From an uncultured Erwinia sp. (lineage in GTDB: Bacteria > Pseudomonadota > Gammaproteobacteria > Enterobacterales > Enterobacteriaceae): a stretch of DNA of 34,132 nucleotides. The translations under genes were made by a program, and so were the position numbers. The notes under the pieces were generated by a model that saw only the letters and a program-made list of their open reading frames with translations, ran no database searches and was not told the origin of the DNA. Where the stretch lies: NCBI GenBank assembly GCA_945290265.1, contig CALYQW010000033.1, positions 1-34,132 of the forward strand, in the 5' to 3' direction. This document shows positions 8,314 to 19,990 of the stretch, in pieces (positions within the stretch are counted from its first letter, which is position 1; every line of letters begins with the position of its first letter).

Positions 8314-9819
8314 GTGGAAATCAAAGATCTGATCGTCATTGGCGGCGGTATCAACGGCGCAGGTATTGCGGCTGATGCGGCAGGACGAGGCCTTTCAGTA
8401 CTGATGCTGGAAGCCCAGGACCTTGCCTGCGCGACCTCCTCCGCCAGTTCTAAACTGATCCACGGTGGCCTGCGCTATCTGGAACACTATGAATTCCGTC
8501 TGGTGAGCGAAGCGCTGGCAGAGCGTGAGGTACTGTTAAAAATGGCACCGCATATCGCATTCCCAATGCGCTTCCGCCTGCCTCACCGTCCCCACCTGCG
8601 TCCGGCCTGGATGATCCGCGCCGGCCTGTTTATGTACGATCATCTGGGGAAACGCACCAACCTGCCAGCCAGTAAAGGGCTGACATTTGGTGCAGATTCA
8701 GTGTTGAAACCGGAGATTGTACGCGGTTTTGAATATTCCGACTGCTGGGTAGATGACGCCCGTCTGGTGGTGCTTAACGCCCAGGAAGTGGTGAAACGCG
8801 GCGGTGAAGTGCATACCCGCACCCGGGTAACCCACGCCAGACGTGAAAATGGTTTATGGACTGTTACCGCTGAAAATATTGATAGCGGTGAAATCTATAC
8901 CTGGCATGCCAAAGGTCTGGTCAATGCCGCCGGCCCGTGGGTCAGACAGCTGTTTGATGAAGGACTGCATCTGAAATCGCCTTATGGTATCCGCCTGATT
9001 AAAGGTAGCCATATCGTGGTGCCGCGTGTCCATACCCAGAAACAGGCTTATATCCTGCAAAACGAAGATCATCGCATTGTGTTTGTTATTCCGTGGATGG
9101 ATGAATTTTCCATCATCGGTACCACGGACGTGGAGTATCAGGGCGATCCGCAGCAGGTGGCGATTGATGACAGTGAAATTGAATATCTGCTAAAGGTATT
9201 CAATCAGCATTTTAAAACACCGCTGAACCGGAAAGATATTGTCTGGACTTACTCAGGAGTACGCCCGCTGTGTGATGATGAATCGGACTCACCACAGGCG
9301 ATCACCCGTGATTACACTCTGGATGTGCATGATGACCAGGGACAGGCACCTCTGCTGTCGGTATTTGGTGGCAAACTGACTACCTATCGCAAACTGGCCG
9401 AGCATGCGCTGGAAAAACTCAGCTGCTACTATCCGCATATTGGCAAGGCATGGACCAAAGAGTGCGTACTGCCAGGGGGTGATTTTGCCGGTAGCCGGGA
9501 AGACTATGCCGCCAGCCTGCGCCGCCGCTATCCCTTTATCACAGAAGGAATGGCACGCCATTACGCCCGGACTTATGGCAGTTGCAGCGAAGAGATTCTG
9601 AAAGATGCGCACAGCCTGGATGACTTAGGGGAGCTGTTTGGTCACCATTTCTATGAGGCGGAACTGCGTTATCTGGTTGGCAGCGAGTGGGTACGCACCA
9701 CGGAAGATGCTGTCTGGCGTCGTACCAAGCTGGGAATGTGGCTGACGGAGCAGCAACAGGCGCGTATCGGTGCGTGGCTGACGGAAAATTTGCAGTCTGC
9801 ACAGTCTCTGGCCTCCTGA
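8314..9819 (+). CDS. glpD: Aerobic glycerol-3-phosphate dehydrogenase
   Basis: A 501-residue membrane-associated flavoprotein. It oxidises sn-glycerol-3-phosphate to dihydroxyacetone phosphate and passes electrons to the quinone pool. The FAD-binding GGGINGAG is at residues 10-17, followed by SSASSKLIHGGLRYLE; the C-terminal cap domain carries RRTKLGMWL. The start is the GTG at 8314: GGAGGAG lies at 8302-8308 with ideal spacing, and the resulting length equals the E. coli protein. An upstream ATG at 8263 has no ribosome site and sits within the GlpR operator. It is transcribed divergently from glpEGR. Confidence 0.97.
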   Translation: MEIKDLIVIGGGINGAGIAADAAGRGLSVLMLEAQDLACATSSASSKLIHGGLRYLEHYEFRLVSEALAEREVLLKMAPHIAFPMRFRLPHRPHLRPAWMIRAGLFMYDHLGKRTNLPASKGLTFGADSVLKPEIVRGFEYSDCWVDDARLVVLNAQEVVKRGGEVHTRTRVTHARRENGLWTVTAENIDSGEIYTWHAKGLVNAAGPWVRQLFDEGLHLKSPYGIRLIKGSHIVVPRVHTQKQAYILQNEDHRIVFVIPWMDEFSIIGTTDVEYQGDPQQVAIDDSEIEYLLKVFNQHFKTPLNRKDIVWTYSGVRPLCDDESDSPQAITRDYTLDVHDDQGQAPLLSVFGGKLTTYRKLAEHALEKLSCYYPHIGKAWTKECVLPGGDFAGSREDYAASLRRRYPFITEGMARHYARTYGSCSEEILKDAHSLDDLGELFGHHFYEAELRYLVGSEWVRTTEDAVWRRTKLGMWLTEQQQARIGAWLTENLQSAQSLAS

Positions 9820-9846
9820 GTCCCCTCTGCGGCTGATTTATTCTTT

Positions 9847-9886
9847 CAGCTAACCGGACGAACCACCGCGTTCGCCCGGTTAGCTG
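9847..9886. terminator. Long hairpin between glpD and glgP
   Basis: A perfect 11-bp inverted repeat, CAGCTAACCGG (9847-9857) with CCGGTTAGCTG (9876-9886), has a further internal CGAAC/GTTCG stem. It lies 27 bases after the glpD stop, between two convergent genes. It lacks a good U tract on either side, so it may act as an RNA-stabilising or Rho-assisted end rather than a classical terminator. Confidence 0.45.
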
Positions 9887-9998
9887 GCTCCTGACCGGCA
9901 GCTCTTCCTCCGTGTTACTGAGCACTTCTCCCTGATATGACCTGCCCAACGGATAACCGCTCCACCCTACGGTTACACCACTTACAGCCGCAGCCTGT

Positions 9999-12446
9999 TT
10001 ACAAATTTATTGGCACAATATTCCAGATTTCATCGGCGTATTCCTGAATCGTCCGGTCAGCTGAAAAATATCCCATATTGGCAATATTATGTACCGTGCA
10101 GCGCAGCCATTCATCCTGATTACGGTACAGCTGGTCAACCTTATCCTGGGTATCGACATAGCTGCGATAATCAGCCAGCAGCTGATAGTGATCGCCCAGA
10201 TTGACCAGCGAATCAAAAATATTATGGTAACGTGCCGGCTCCTGGCGGCTGAAGTAACCGGTAGCAATCTGCGTCAAAGCCTGATGCAGCTCGGCGTCCT
10301 GTTCATAGAAGCTGTGCGGGTTATAGCCCTGGCTGCGCAACGCCTCCACCTGCGGCGTAGTATTCCCAAAGATAAAGATGTTCTCTTCACCCACATGCTC
10401 CTGCATTTCGACATTAGCCCCGTCAAGGGTTCCGATGGTTAGCGCCCCGTTCAGGGCAAATTTCATATTGCTGGTACCTGAAGCTTCAGTACCTGCCAGC
10501 GAAATCTGTTCCGACAGGTCGGCAGCCGGAATAATAATCTGCGCCAGGCTGACGCTATAGTTAGGGATAAAGACCACTTTCAGCCGGTTTTGCAGCAGGG
10601 CGTCATTATTGATGACCGCCGCCACGTCATTAATCAGATGAATAATATGCTTAGCCATATAGTAGGCGGAGGCCGCCTTACCGGCAAAGATACAGACCCG
10701 GGGTACCCAGTCGACATCGGGATCGGCTTTGATACGGTTATAGCGGGTGATCACATGCAGCACGTTAAGCAACTGGCGCTTATATTCGTGAATGCGCTTA
10801 ATTTGCACATCAAACATTGCCATCGGATCGACCACAATATTCAGTTTCTGCGCAATAAACGCCGCCAGACGCTTTTTATTCTCCAGCTTGGCGTGCCCGA
10901 TACGCGCAATAAAATTCGGATAATCAATATGCTGCCTGAGTTCATCCAGCTGGCTGAGTTCAGTACGCCAGGTGCGGCCAATAGTCTGATCGAGCACTTC
11001 TGAAAGCGATGGATTGGCTAGTGCCAGCCAGCGGCGCGGAGTAATACCATTGGTTTTATTGCAGAAGCGCTGCGGAAACAGTCGGGCAAAATCAGCAAAC
11101 AGCGACTGCACCATCAGATTGGAATGCAATTCTGATACGCCATTCACCTTATGACTGGCCACTACCGCCAGCCAGGCCATACGCACCCGCCGCCCGTTGG
11201 TTTCCTCAATCAGCGAAATACGCGCCAGCAGATCGGGATCGTCCGGATACTGCTCCTGAATGTTATTCAGGAAGTGCTCATTTATATCGAAGATAATTTG
11301 CAGGTGACGCGGCAGGATCTTGCCGATCATATCCACAGGCCAGGTTTCCAGTGCCTCCTGCATCAGTGTGTGATTGGTATAAGAAAATATCCGGCAGGCC
11401 ACGGCAAAGGCATCATTCCAGGCAAATTTTTTCTCATCAATCAATATTCGCATCAGCTCGGGGATCGCCAGAACCGGATGCGTATCATTCAGATGAATGG
11501 CGATCTTATCTGCCAGATTATCAAAGGTGTGGTGCATCACCCAGTGACGACGCAGGATATCCTGCACCGTCGCCGAAACCAGGAAATATTCCTGACGCAG
11601 ACGCAGTTCACGCCCGGAGTAGGTGGAATCATCAGGGTAGAGCACCCGGGACACATTTTCTGAATGGTTTTTATCCTCCACCGCCGCGAAATAGTCGCCC
11701 TGGTTAAATTTTCCCAGATTGATTTCGTTACTGGCCTGCGCACTCCACAGGCGCAGGGTATTGGTCGCGTCAGTGTCAAAGCCCGGGATAATCTGATCGT
11801 AAGCAGTGGCCAGCACTTCTTCCGTTTCTAACCAGCGGGTGCGGCTGCCTTCATGCTGAACCCGCCCGCCGAAACGTACTTTATACCGGGTGCTGAAACG
11901 GGGAAATTCCCAGGGATTACCGTATTCCAGCCAGTAGTCCGGCGATTCAGCCTGGCGACCATCGACAATATTTTGCTTAAACATCCCGTATTCATAGCGA
12001 ATACCGTAGCCACGTCCCGGCAGCCCCATGGTGGTCAGTGAATCGAGAAAACAGGCTGCCAGCCGGCCAAGTCCGCCGTTACCCAGCCCGGGATCGTTCT
12101 CTTCTTCAATCAGCTCTTCGAGGTCAAACCCCATCTCATCCAGCGCCTGCTGTGCATCCTGATACATTCCCATGGCCAGCAGCGCGTTAGACAGGGTGCG
12201 TCCCAGCAGAAACTCCATCGACAGATAGTAAACCTGGCGCACATCCTGCGACAATTGCGCCCGATTGGAACGCAGCCAGCGTTCTACCATGCGATCGCGT
12301 ACCGCCAGCAGCGTCGCATTCAGCCACTCGTGCTTATTGGCCACCGCCGGATCTTTACCCAGGGTAAACATCAGTTTATAGGCAATAGAATGTTTAAGTG
12401 CATCGACGCTCAGCGCCGGTGGGGCATAGCTAAAAGGTGCGTTCAT
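9999..12446 (-). CDS. glgP: Glycogen phosphorylase
   Basis: An 815-residue GT35 enzyme that shortens the outer chains of glycogen by phosphorolysis to glucose-1-phosphate, using pyridoxal phosphate. The cofactor lysine is about Lys662 in [14 protein letters not shown], followed by [10 protein letters not shown]. The N-terminal [11 protein letters not shown] and [15 protein letters not shown] motifs are complete. It is the last gene of the glgBXCAP operon, 19 bp after glgA, with GGGAA before its ATG. Its paralogue malP lies about 4 kb away. Confidence 0.97.
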   Translation of the reverse strand: MNAPFSYAPPALSVDALKHSIAYKLMFTLGKDPAVANKHEWLNATLLAVRDRMVERWLRSNRAQLSQDVRQVYYLSMEFLLGRTLSNALLAMGMYQDAQQALDEMGFDLEELIEEENDPGLGNGGLGRLAACFLDSLTTMGLPGRGYGIRYEYGMFKQNIVDGRQAESPDYWLEYGNPWEFPRFSTRYKVRFGGRVQHEGSRTRWLETEEVLATAYDQIIPGFDTDATNTLRLWSAQASNEINLGKFNQGDYFAAVEDKNHSENVSRVLYPDDSTYSGRELRLRQEYFLVSATVQDILRRHWVMHHTFDNLADKIAIHLNDTHPVLAIPELMRILIDEKKFAWNDAFAVACRIFSYTNHTLMQEALETWPVDMIGKILPRHLQIIFDINEHFLNNIQEQYPDDPDLLARISLIEETNGRRVRMAWLAVVASHKVNGVSELHSNLMVQSLFADFARLFPQRFCNKTNGITPRRWLALANPSLSEVLDQTIGRTWRTELSQLDELRQHIDYPNFIARIGHAKLENKKRLAAFIAQKLNIVVDPMAMFDVQIKRIHEYKRQLLNVLHVITRYNRIKADPDVDWVPRVCIFAGKAASAYYMAKHIIHLINDVAAVINNDALLQNRLKVVFIPNYSVSLAQIIIPAADLSEQISLAGTEASGTSNMKFALNGALTIGTLDGANVEMQEHVGEENIFIFGNTTPQVEALRSQGYNPHSFYEQDAELHQALTQIATGYFSRQEPARYHNIFDSLVNLGDHYQLLADYRSYVDTQDKVDQLYRNQDEWLRCTVHNIANMGYFSADRTIQEYADEIWNIVPINL

Positions 12447-12465
12447 ATCAGGTTCCCTTTTCTAA

Positions 12466-13899
12466 TCAGAACAACCGTTGATAGAGTTCGCGGTAGGCCA
12501 GTGCAGCTACCTGCCAGCTAAAATCCATGCCCATTGCCTGACGCTGAACGTAGCGCCAGAGTAAAGGGCGTGACCAGAGGACAAATGCACGTCGAATTGC
12601 GTGTTTTAATGAATCCACCTTGCTGTCAGCGAAAACAAAGCCGCTGGCGATACCATCGGCGAGGTTTTCCAGCGAGCAGTCATTAACGGTGTCTGCCAGC
12701 CCGCCGGTACGCCGCACCAGCGGCAGCGTGCCGTACTTCAGGCCGTAAAGCTGAGTAAGACCACATGGCTCAAAGCGGCTGGGCACCATAATCACATCCG
12801 CACCGCCAAGAATGCGATGCGAAAAGGCTTCATGATAGCCAATCTGGACACCGACCTGTCCCGGATATTGCGCGGCTGCCGCCAGAAATCCCTGCTGCAG
12901 AAGCGCATCCCCGGCACCCAGTACCACCAGTTGACCACCCTGCTCCAGCAGATCCGGTAGCGCTTCCAGCACCAAATCCAATCCCTTTTGCATGGTCAGA
13001 CGGCTGACGACGGCAAACACCGGTGCCTTATCGTCAATCTTCAGTCCCATGGTGGTTTGCAGCTGGCGTTTGTTCTCCGTTTTGGCATCCAGTACGTCAC
13101 GGTTATAGTGCGCTGTCAGCAGCAGATCATGCGCCGGATCCCAGATACCCGGATCAACGCCATTCAGAATACCGCTCAGCGTTCCCTCCTGTTGGCGTTG
13201 CAACAGCAGCCCTTCCATGCCGTAACCAAATTCCGGATGCGTGATCTCGCGCGCATAGGTCGGGCTCACGGCCGTCACATGATCGGCATAAAATAACCCG
13301 GCCTTGAGATACGAAATCTGGTCGTGAAATTCCAGCCCGTACATGGAGAAGAAAGACCAGGGCAGCTGAATATGTTCCAGATGATGCGCCTGGAACAGCC
13401 CCTGATACGCCAGATTATGGACAGTAAATACTGATTTAGCCGGTCTGCCGCGGGCAGCCAGATAGGCGCAGGCCAGGCCGGCATGCCAGTCATGCGCATG
13501 AACCACATCCGGTCGCCAGAAGGGATCCAGTCCACAGGCCAACTCGCAGCCTACCCATCCCAGCAGGGCAAAACGCAGATAGTTATCCGCATAGGCATAC
13601 AGAGACTGATCGTGATACGGGCTACCGGGACGGTCGTATAATCCCCGCGCCTCGATCAGATAGATCCCCACCCCATTAAAATGACCATAGTACAATTCGA
13701 TCTCACCGGCAAAGGTCTGCCTGGTGGCGACCCGTTGCGTATTGGCAATCCCTTTTTTTAAATCCGGGAAGGCTGGCAGTAAAATCCTGGTATCAACCCC
13801 GGCGGCAATTTGTGCTGCCGGTAGTGCCCCAATAACATCGGCCAGTCCCCCGGTTTTCAGTAGAGGAAAAATTTCAGAACAGACGTGTAAAACCTGCAT
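12466..13899 (-). CDS. glgA: Glycogen synthase (ADP-glucose-dependent)
   Basis: A 477-residue GT5 enzyme that adds glucose from ADP-glucose to the growing alpha-1,4 chain. The N-terminal [10 protein letters not shown] (Lys15) binds ADP-glucose, and the C-terminal [15 protein letters not shown] holds the conserved EX7E-type motif. The start ATG at 13899 gives [15 protein letters not shown] and exactly the E. coli length, with GGAG upstream; an in-frame extension of 40 residues to 14019 overlaps the end of glgC and matches nothing. It follows glgC by 53 bp. Confidence 0.97.
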   Translation of the reverse strand: MQVLHVCSEIFPLLKTGGLADVIGALPAAQIAAGVDTRILLPAFPDLKKGIANTQRVATRQTFAGEIELYYGHFNGVGIYLIEARGLYDRPGSPYHDQSLYAYADNYLRFALLGWVGCELACGLDPFWRPDVVHAHDWHAGLACAYLAARGRPAKSVFTVHNLAYQGLFQAHHLEHIQLPWSFFSMYGLEFHDQISYLKAGLFYADHVTAVSPTYAREITHPEFGYGMEGLLLQRQQEGTLSGILNGVDPGIWDPAHDLLLTAHYNRDVLDAKTENKRQLQTTMGLKIDDKAPVFAVVSRLTMQKGLDLVLEALPDLLEQGGQLVVLGAGDALLQQGFLAAAAQYPGQVGVQIGYHEAFSHRILGGADVIMVPSRFEPCGLTQLYGLKYGTLPLVRRTGGLADTVNDCSLENLADGIASGFVFADSKVDSLKHAIRRAFVLWSRPLLWRYVQRQAMGMDFSWQVAALAYRELYQRLF

Positions 13900-13952
13900 C
13901 TCTCGGCTCCTGTACTGTGCCGCACTGTGCTTACCACGAAAAACCGCAGCGG

Positions 13953-15269
13953 TTATCGCCGCCAGCCCAGCTTCGACAGCATGGCTCCCGTGACCAGAAC
14001 GATCCCTTCTTCGGAACAATAAAAACGTCGGGCATCCTCTTCCGGATCTTCACCAATTACCGTGCCCTCCGGCAGGACGCAGGCGCGATCGATCACGCAG
14101 CGATGCAGGCGGCAGGAACGTCCCACTACCACATCAGGCAGCAGAACCGATGAATCAATATTGCAGAAGGAGTTAACCCGCACGCGGGAGAACAGCACCG
14201 AATTGACCACTTCCGAGCCGGAAACGATACAGCCCCCTGAAACCAGCGAATTCAGGGTTCTGCCATGGCTGCCAGAGCGATCCTGGACAAACTTGGCTGG
14301 TGGCAACAGCTCCATATAGGTGCGAATGGGCCAGTTGCTGTCATACATATCCAATTCCGGCGTCACCGATGCCAGATCAAGGTTCGCTTTCCAGTAGGCT
14401 TCCAGAGTGCCGACATCACGCCAGTAGGGTTCCAGAGTGCCGACATCACGCCAGTAGGGTTCCGCATCATCATTCTGCACACAGGAGAGATGAAAAAAGT
14501 GCGCCAGCGCTTCACCACTGGCAACAATGGTCGGCAGCAAATCTTTACCGAAATCATGTTCTGAGTGCGGCAGTTGCCGGTCATCTTCCAGCAGGCTGTA
14601 GAGATAATCGGTGTCGAAGATATAGATCCCCATACTGGCCAACGCTTTACTGCTGTCACCAGGCATCGGTGGGGGATCGGCAGGTTTTTCGCGAAAGGCG
14701 ATCACCCGGTTATGCTCATCAATCTGCATCACACCAAACGCACTGGCTTCTTCAATCGGCACCGGCAGACAGGCAATGGTGCATTTGGCACCCTGATCGA
14801 CGTGATCGATCAGCATACGCGCATAATCCATTTTGTAGATATGATCGCCGGCAAGGATCAGAATATATTTCGCCTGATAGCGCCGGATAATATCCAGATT
14901 CTGGGTTACCGCATCCGCCGTACCGCGATACCAGTCATCCGCAGATAAACGCTGCTGAGCCGGCAGCAGATCCACGAACTCATTCATCTCTTCATTGAGA
15001 AATGACCAGCCACGCTGAATATGTTGCACCAGAGTATGTGACTGATACTGGGTGATCACCCCCATGCGACGAATGCCGGAGTTCAGACAATTGGACAGCG
15101 CGAAATCAATAATGCGGAATTTACCGCCAAAGTGCACCGCGGGCTTGGCGCGTCTGGCCGTCAGATCTTTCAGGCGCGTGCCGCGTCCACCGGCAAGGAT
15201 CAGAGCCACGGTTTGCGTTGGCAACTGCCTGGCCTGCATCACCGGGTCACTCTTTTCAAATTTGACCAT
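13953..15269 (-). CDS. glgC: Glucose-1-phosphate adenylyltransferase with an internal 10-residue duplication
   Basis: A 438-residue ADP-glucose pyrophosphorylase, the regulated first step of glycogen synthesis (ATP plus glucose-1-phosphate to ADP-glucose). It has an N-terminal nucleotidyltransferase domain ([11 protein letters not shown]; catalytic Asp142 in GDHIYKMDY; Lys195 in FREKP for glucose-1-phosphate) and a C-terminal left-handed beta-helix. The protein is longer than E. coli GlgC (431) because [10 protein letters not shown] occurs twice in tandem (residues 270-279 and 280-289), encoded by a perfect 30-bp repeat. This motif carries an Asp that, in the nucleotidyltransferase family, helps bind the catalytic Mg2+. 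The position of the E. coli activator-site Lys39 is Arg here. Whether the enzyme is active cannot be told from sequence. Confidence 0.95.
   Translation of the reverse strand: MVKFEKSDPVMQARQLPTQTVALILAGGRGTRLKDLTARRAKPAVHFGGKFRIIDFALSNCLNSGIRRMGVITQYQSHTLVQHIQRGWSFLNEEMNEFVDLLPAQQRLSADDWYRGTADAVTQNLDIIRRYQAKYILILAGDHIYKMDYARMLIDHVDQGAKCTIACLPVPIEEASAFGVMQIDEHNRVIAFREKPADPPPMPGDSSKALASMGIYIFDTDYLYSLLEDDRQLPHSEHDFGKDLLPTIVASGEALAHFFHLSCVQNDDAEPYWRDVGTLEPYWRDVGTLEAYWKANLDLASVTPELDMYDSNWPIRTYMELLPPAKFVQDRSGSHGRTLNSLVSGGCIVSGSEVVNSVLFSRVRVNSFCNIDSSVLLPDVVVGRSCRLHRCVIDRACVLPEGTVIGEDPEEDARRFYCSEEGIVLVTGAMLSKLGWRR
14401..14460 (-). repeat. Perfect 30-bp tandem duplication inside glgC
   Basis: The unit at 14401-14430 is repeated without change at 14431-14460, in frame. 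A short direct repeat (CCAGTAGG then C or G then TTCC) lies at 14391-14403 and 14421-14433, exactly one unit apart. In the ancestral gene it would provide the microhomology for replication slippage. Identity of the copies implies a recent event. Confidence 0.97.
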
Positions 15270-15281
15270 CTCTGACTCCTG

Positions 15282-17261
15282 TTAACAGAATTGCTCAAAT
15301 ACGCAAACGCCGTGAGCAGCGCCATGCCATACCTGAGTTATAATCGGATTATCGTCGCCGGCGAAAGGCGGAATGGCATGCCATTCCCCCGCAGGCAGTT
15401 GCAGATCCGCCACCTGTTCCGTGGCATTGATGGTTAACAGCCAGCGTCCGGAAAGCCGGATCTGCAGGCGGTGCTCCCCCTGCTGCCAGCGGGCAACGTT
15501 CATCGGGTTACCCTGCTCATCCAGCCACTCCACATTGCCATCACCCGGCAGCCACCACTGATTGCTCTGTAGCGCCGGGATGCGCTTCCGCAGTTGGATC
15601 AGCGCAGCGGTAAATGCCAACATCCCGCTGTCCTGCTGCTGCCAGTCAATCCAGGTCAGCGCGTTATCCTGGCAATAAGCATTATTATTACCGTGCTGGC
15701 TGTGCCCCTGTTCATCCCCGGCCAGCAGCATTGGCGTGCCCTGCGACAACAGCAGGGTAGCCAGCAGCGCATGCATGCTGCGGCGGCGATGTTCTTCAAT
15801 CAGTAGCGGTGCCTGTAACCCTTCCACGCCGTGGTTATGACTGAAGTTAGTGTTATTACCGTCGCGATTATCTTCCCCGTTGGCCTCGTTATGCTTCTGC
15901 TCAAAACTGACCAGATCGCGCAGCGTAAAGCCATCATGGGCGGTGATGAGGTTGATCGAGCTGGCAGGTGAGCGGCCATTGCGCTGGAACAGATCGCTGG
16001 ATGCGGCAAAACGGCCGGCCAGTTCCCCGTTGCACAGATCGCCATGCAGCCAGTAGCGCCGCACCACATCGCGGAAATGGTCGTTCCATTCCGCGAACGG
16101 CGCGGGAAAGTGGCTCACCTGGTAACCGCCCGGACCAATATCCCAGGGTTCAGCAATAAACTTGCAGCCGGACAGCAGAGGATCGGTGCTGAGCGCGGCA
16201 AAGAACGGTGCGTCAGGACGAAACCCGGGGTTACGCCCGAGGATGGTCGCCAAATCAAAGCGGAAACCATCAATATGGCATTCCGCCACCCAGTAGCGCA
16301 GGCAGTCGATAACCCAGGCCAGCACCTGGGGATGAGTGATATTTTGCGTGTTACCACAGCCGGTCCAGTTGCGATAGCCGCCCTGCTCATCCAGCCAGTA
16401 ATAACTCGGGTTATCGATACCGCGCATCGACAGTACCGGGCCATCTTCGTCCAGTTCCGCGCTGTGGTTGAACACCACGTCAAGCACCACTTCAATACCG
16501 GCTTTGTGTAGCGCTTTCACCGCCTGCTGAAACTCCTGACGTGCCGACTGCTGCTGAAAGGCATAACGCCGCTCCAGCGCATAGCATGCCAGTGGGTTAT
16601 AACCCCAGTAATTGCTCAACCCCATGCGCAGCAAACGCGGTTCACTGGCAAAGGAGGCCACCGGCAGCAGCTCCAGGGTAGTGATCCCCAAACGCTGCAG
16701 ATAATCGATCATCACCGGGTGTCCGAGAGCCGCATAGCTGCCGCGGATTTCCGCCGGGATCTCAGGATGCAGCAGGGTCAGACCGCGTACATGAGCTTCA
16801 TAAATCACCGTACTGCCCCAGGGCACGTGTGGTGGGCAGTCATCTTCCCAGTCAAATCCCTCAACCACCACCACACTTTTCGGTGCCACGGCGGCGCTGT
16901 CCTGCGCATCCGGCGTCTGTTCGCGGCAGTACAATCGGGGGTCGTCCGTCACTTCACCGCACACATCACGGGCGCAGGGATCGATCAGCAGTTTGGCGGG
17001 ATTGAAGCGCAACCCGGCTGCGGGATCCCATGGACCATGAACCCGGTAGCCATACTGTTGTCCCGGACGCAGCGCGGGCAGATATCCGTGCCAGATATCG
17101 CCGGTGCGTGCCGGCAAATCAAACCGGGTTTCTTCCCCGCTGTAATCAAACAGACACAGCTCCACGCGCTGCGCATGCTGCGTAAACAGGGTGAAATTGA
17201 CCCCTTTGCCATCGTAGCTGGCTCCGGATGGCTGCGGCGCGCCTGGCTGGATGGCCGTCAT
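15282..17261 (-). CDS. glgX: Glycogen debranching enzyme
   Basis: A 659-residue GH13 isoamylase-type enzyme that hydrolyses the alpha-1,6 bonds of the short stubs left by GlgP. An N-terminal beta-sandwich (CBM48-like, about residues 10-110) precedes the barrel. The GH13 catalytic segments are intact: DGFRFDLAT (nucleophile Asp), [12 protein letters not shown] (acid/base Glu) and [10 protein letters not shown] (Asp). The start ATG at 17261 overlaps the glgB stop as ATGA and has GGAGG five bases upstream, so translation is coupled. Extension to 17282 would add seven residues with no support. Confidence 0.96.
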   Translation of the reverse strand: MTAIQPGAPQPSGASYDGKGVNFTLFTQHAQRVELCLFDYSGEETRFDLPARTGDIWHGYLPALRPGQQYGYRVHGPWDPAAGLRFNPAKLLIDPCARDVCGEVTDDPRLYCREQTPDAQDSAAVAPKSVVVVEGFDWEDDCPPHVPWGSTVIYEAHVRGLTLLHPEIPAEIRGSYAALGHPVMIDYLQRLGITTLELLPVASFASEPRLLRMGLSNYWGYNPLACYALERRYAFQQQSARQEFQQAVKALHKAGIEVVLDVVFNHSAELDEDGPVLSMRGIDNPSYYWLDEQGGYRNWTGCGNTQNITHPQVLAWVIDCLRYWVAECHIDGFRFDLATILGRNPGFRPDAPFFAALSTDPLLSGCKFIAEPWDIGPGGYQVSHFPAPFAEWNDHFRDVVRRYWLHGDLCNGELAGRFAASSDLFQRNGRSPASSINLITAHDGFTLRDLVSFEQKHNEANGEDNRDGNNTNFSHNHGVEGLQAPLLIEEHRRRSMHALLATLLLSQGTPMLLAGDEQGHSQHGNNNAYCQDNALTWIDWQQQDSGMLAFTAALIQLRKRIPALQSNQWWLPGDGNVEWLDEQGNPMNVARWQQGEHRLQIRLSGRWLLTINATEQVADLQLPAGEWHAIPPFAGDDNPIITQVWHGAAHGVCVFEQFC

Positions 17262-19441
17262 AACGCCTCCCGCACCAGCCACAGTGTCGCCAGCGGCGGT
17301 AGTGTCAGGCTGAGAGAATAAGGCCGACCATGACTGCCCTGCTCATCGGTTTGCACCTGCGCCAGATTGCCCAGATTACTGCCCTGGTAATAGCCGGAGT
17401 CGGTATTCAGAACCTCGTGCCAGCGCCCTGCCTGCGCCACGCCAAACCGGTAACCATAGCGCGGAACCGGGGTAAAGTTGCTGGCAACAATCAGCTCATT
17501 ACCCGCCCGGTCGCGACGGACAAAGACAAATACCGAGTTCTCACTGTCATCCACCACCAGCCATTCAAATCCGGCAGGATCAAAATCCAGCTGATACAGC
17601 GGGCTGTGCTGCTGATAGAGGTGATTTAAATCGCGCACCAGCCGCTGCACGCCATGATGCCAGCCGTCATCACCGTCCAGCAGATGCCAGTCAAGGCTGA
17701 TATCGTGATTCCACTCTTTGCCCTGGGCGAATTCACACCCCATAAACAACAGCTTTTTGCCGGGAAAGCCAAACATCCAGCCGTAATAGGCGCGCAGGTT
17801 GGCAAACTTCTGCCAGGCATCGCCCGGCATGCGGTCAAGGATCGAACCTTTGCCGTGTACTACCTCATCATGCGACAGCGGCAGCACAAAATTTTCGCTG
17901 TAGTGATACAGCATGGCAAAGGTCATCAGATTGTGGTGATAGCGACGGTGCACCGGATCAAGACGCATGTAGTCGAGGGTGTCATGCATCCAGCCGAGGT
18001 TCCATTTGAACCAGAAGCCGAGGCCACCATTTTCAGCCGGCCGCGTCACGCCGGGATAATCCGTCGACTCTTCGGCAACGGTCATCAGGCCCGGAGCCGC
18101 CTGCCCGAGCATGCGGTTGGTGTAACGAATAAACTCAATCGCTTCGAGATTTTCCCGCCCGCCATACTTATTAGGCACCCAATCACCTTCAGCCCGGCTG
18201 TAATCGCGGTAAATCATGGATGCCACGGCATCAACCCGCAGGCCGTCGACGCCAAAACGCTCGATCCAGTAGAGCGCATTCCCGGCCAGATAGTTACTAA
18301 CCTCACGGCGATCGACGTTATAAATCAGGGTATTCCAGTCCTGATGGTAGCCTTCACGCGGATCGTTATGTTCATACAGCTCAGTGCCATCAAAGCGCGC
18401 CAAACCGAATTCATCTTCCGGGAAGTGACCCGGCACCCAGTCCAGCAGCACATTCAGCCCGGCCTGGTGCGCCACCTGAATAAAATCGCGGAAATCATCG
18501 CGGGTGCCAAAACGCCGGGTGGGGGCATACATCCCCAGCGGCTGATAGCCCCAGCTGCCATCAAACGGATGTTCATTGATTGGTAACAGTTCAAGATGGG
18601 TAAACCCCATATATTTGGCGTAAGGCACCAGCTGTTCCGCCAGCTCGCGGTAACTCAGCCAAAAATTATTATCCGTATGACGCCGCCATGAGCCGAGATG
18701 GACCTCATAAATCGATACCGGGCGGTCAAAGTTGTTGGCCAGCTGACGCTGCCGGGAAATCGGCACCACCGGCGGCAGATCGCAAATGACCGAAGCCGAC
18801 TGCGGGCGCATCTGCGCTTCAAAGGCGTAAGGGTCGGCTTTGATTTTCAGCTCACCGTGCGCATCGATCAGCTCAAATTTGTACAGCTGGCCCGGCACCG
18901 CTCCCGGAATAAACAGCTCCCACAGACCGGTTTCACTGCGAAAACGCATCGGATGCCGCCGCCCGTCCCAGTAGTTAAACTCTCCTACCACCGCAACCCG
19001 GCGGGCGTTCGGTGCCCAGACGGTAAAACGTGTGCCGTCAACGCTGTCGATCGTCTCCGCGTGAGCACCCATTTTTTCATAAGGGCGCAAATGGGTGCCT
19101 TCCGCCAGCAGCCAGCCATCTACCTCCTGCATCAGGGTGCCAAAACGGTAGGCATCCTCGATCACCTGTTGCTGATCGTGCCAGTTAACCGCCAGTTGGT
19201 AGCGAAACGGATTTTTACGCCGTGGTATCGCCGCCGCGAAAAAGCCGCGTTCATCAAGACAATCCAATCGAGCGCATTGACGACCGGTGCGGGCATCAAT
19301 CACCTGCACCTCACTGGCGTCCGGAAGCAGCGCACGCACTTCCAGCCCGCGTGAGGTAAGGTGCATACCCAACAGAGAAAACGGATCGATTTGACCCGAA
19401 AACAACGCATTAATAACACCCTTTTCTACAAGCTCAGACAT
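17258..19441 (-). CDS. glgB: 1,4-alpha-glucan branching enzyme
   Basis: A 727-residue GH13 enzyme that cuts alpha-1,4 chains and rejoins them as alpha-1,6 branches. It has an N-terminal N1/CBM48 region (to about residue 220), a catalytic barrel with Asp404 ([14 protein letters not shown]), Glu457 ([12 protein letters not shown]) and the third Asp in [11 protein letters not shown], and a C-terminal beta domain ending [14 protein letters not shown] chose the ATG at 19441 ([13 protein letters not shown]), since GGGATGA precedes it and it aligns with the E. coli start; the ATG at 19450 has no ribosome site. It is the first gene of glgBXCAP. Its promoter must lie in the long gap upstream. Confidence 0.96.
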   Translation of the reverse strand: MSELVEKGVINALFSGQIDPFSLLGMHLTSRGLEVRALLPDASEVQVIDARTGRQCARLDCLDERGFFAAAIPRRKNPFRYQLAVNWHDQQQVIEDAYRFGTLMQEVDGWLLAEGTHLRPYEKMGAHAETIDSVDGTRFTVWAPNARRVAVVGEFNYWDGRRHPMRFRSETGLWELFIPGAVPGQLYKFELIDAHGELKIKADPYAFEAQMRPQSASVICDLPPVVPISRQRQLANNFDRPVSIYEVHLGSWRRHTDNNFWLSYRELAEQLVPYAKYMGFTHLELLPINEHPFDGSWGYQPLGMYAPTRRFGTRDDFRDFIQVAHQAGLNVLLDWVPGHFPEDEFGLARFDGTELYEHNDPREGYHQDWNTLIYNVDRREVSNYLAGNALYWIERFGVDGLRVDAVASMIYRDYSRAEGDWVPNKYGGRENLEAIEFIRYTNRMLGQAAPGLMTVAEESTDYPGVTRPAENGGLGFWFKWNLGWMHDTLDYMRLDPVHRRYHHNLMTFAMLYHYSENFVLPLSHDEVVHGKGSILDRMPGDAWQKFANLRAYYGWMFGFPGKKLLFMGCEFAQGKEWNHDISLDWHLLDGDDGWHHGVQRLVRDLNHLYQQHSPLYQLDFDPAGFEWLVVDDSENSVFVFVRRDRAGNELIVASNFTPVPRYGYRFGVAQAGRWHEVLNTDSGYYQGSNLGNLAQVQTDEQGSHGRPYSLSLTLPPLATLWLVREAL

Positions 19442-19459
19442 GACGTTCATCCCATGATC

Positions 19460-19990
19460 TACGGCCAGAGACTGACGCAGGCAAATACGCAGCCTGCATA
19501 AACAGACAATGTTCTTCGTTGATTTGACGTTCCCGGACTATGCACCGGACACGACTGTTTAATTAAGTAATCATTATGATAAAGCAACGATATTAATAGG
19601 TTCGGCTCTCTGCGGGCACGGCCAGCATTGGTAAGTTCAACTTCCCCATGCCGGGGTTTCTTCAAGCATAGTCTGCGCGTTGCCAAAATCCGCCGGGATT
19701 ACAAAATTTATTTATTTCTAAAACCAAATAAATAATTAATATTAAGATTAGTCTTACTCGCATTAATGCGGCCATAATTAGTTACAGCATGAAACAATAA
19801 TAACCCACCATGCCTTTATCCGTTCTTAAATCAAAGTTTTTCCGCCACTGGCAACAGATAGTTTTTGGAAATCACCGCCAGAGCCGTCAAAAAATCTTGC
19901 AGGATAAAAAACGCACCTGACAACGCATTCATCCTGCGCGAAAACACCTTGATGTTCAATCCACTAATTCGCGTTTATGCCTGTTATCAG
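19460..19990. other. AT-rich non-coding gap upstream of glgB
   Basis: No convincing reading frame is seen here on either strand. It must contain the glgB promoter, but I could not pick one with confidence among several A/T-rich candidates around 19560-19600 and 19690-19800. A weak CCCC/GGGG hairpin (19644-19656) followed by TTTC is the only local structure noted. Confidence 0.5.

Noticed and set aside
17654-18586. A 310-codon open frame on the plus strand
   Set aside because: It is antisense to glgB, shows no family motif, and arises from the codon bias of the GC-rich gene opposite; similar long antisense frames over malQ, malP, glgP, glgX and gntU were left out for the same reason.
19459-19686. 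A 75-codon frame upstream of glgB
   Set aside because: No ribosome site or motif; AT-rich non-coding region likely holding the glgB promoter.
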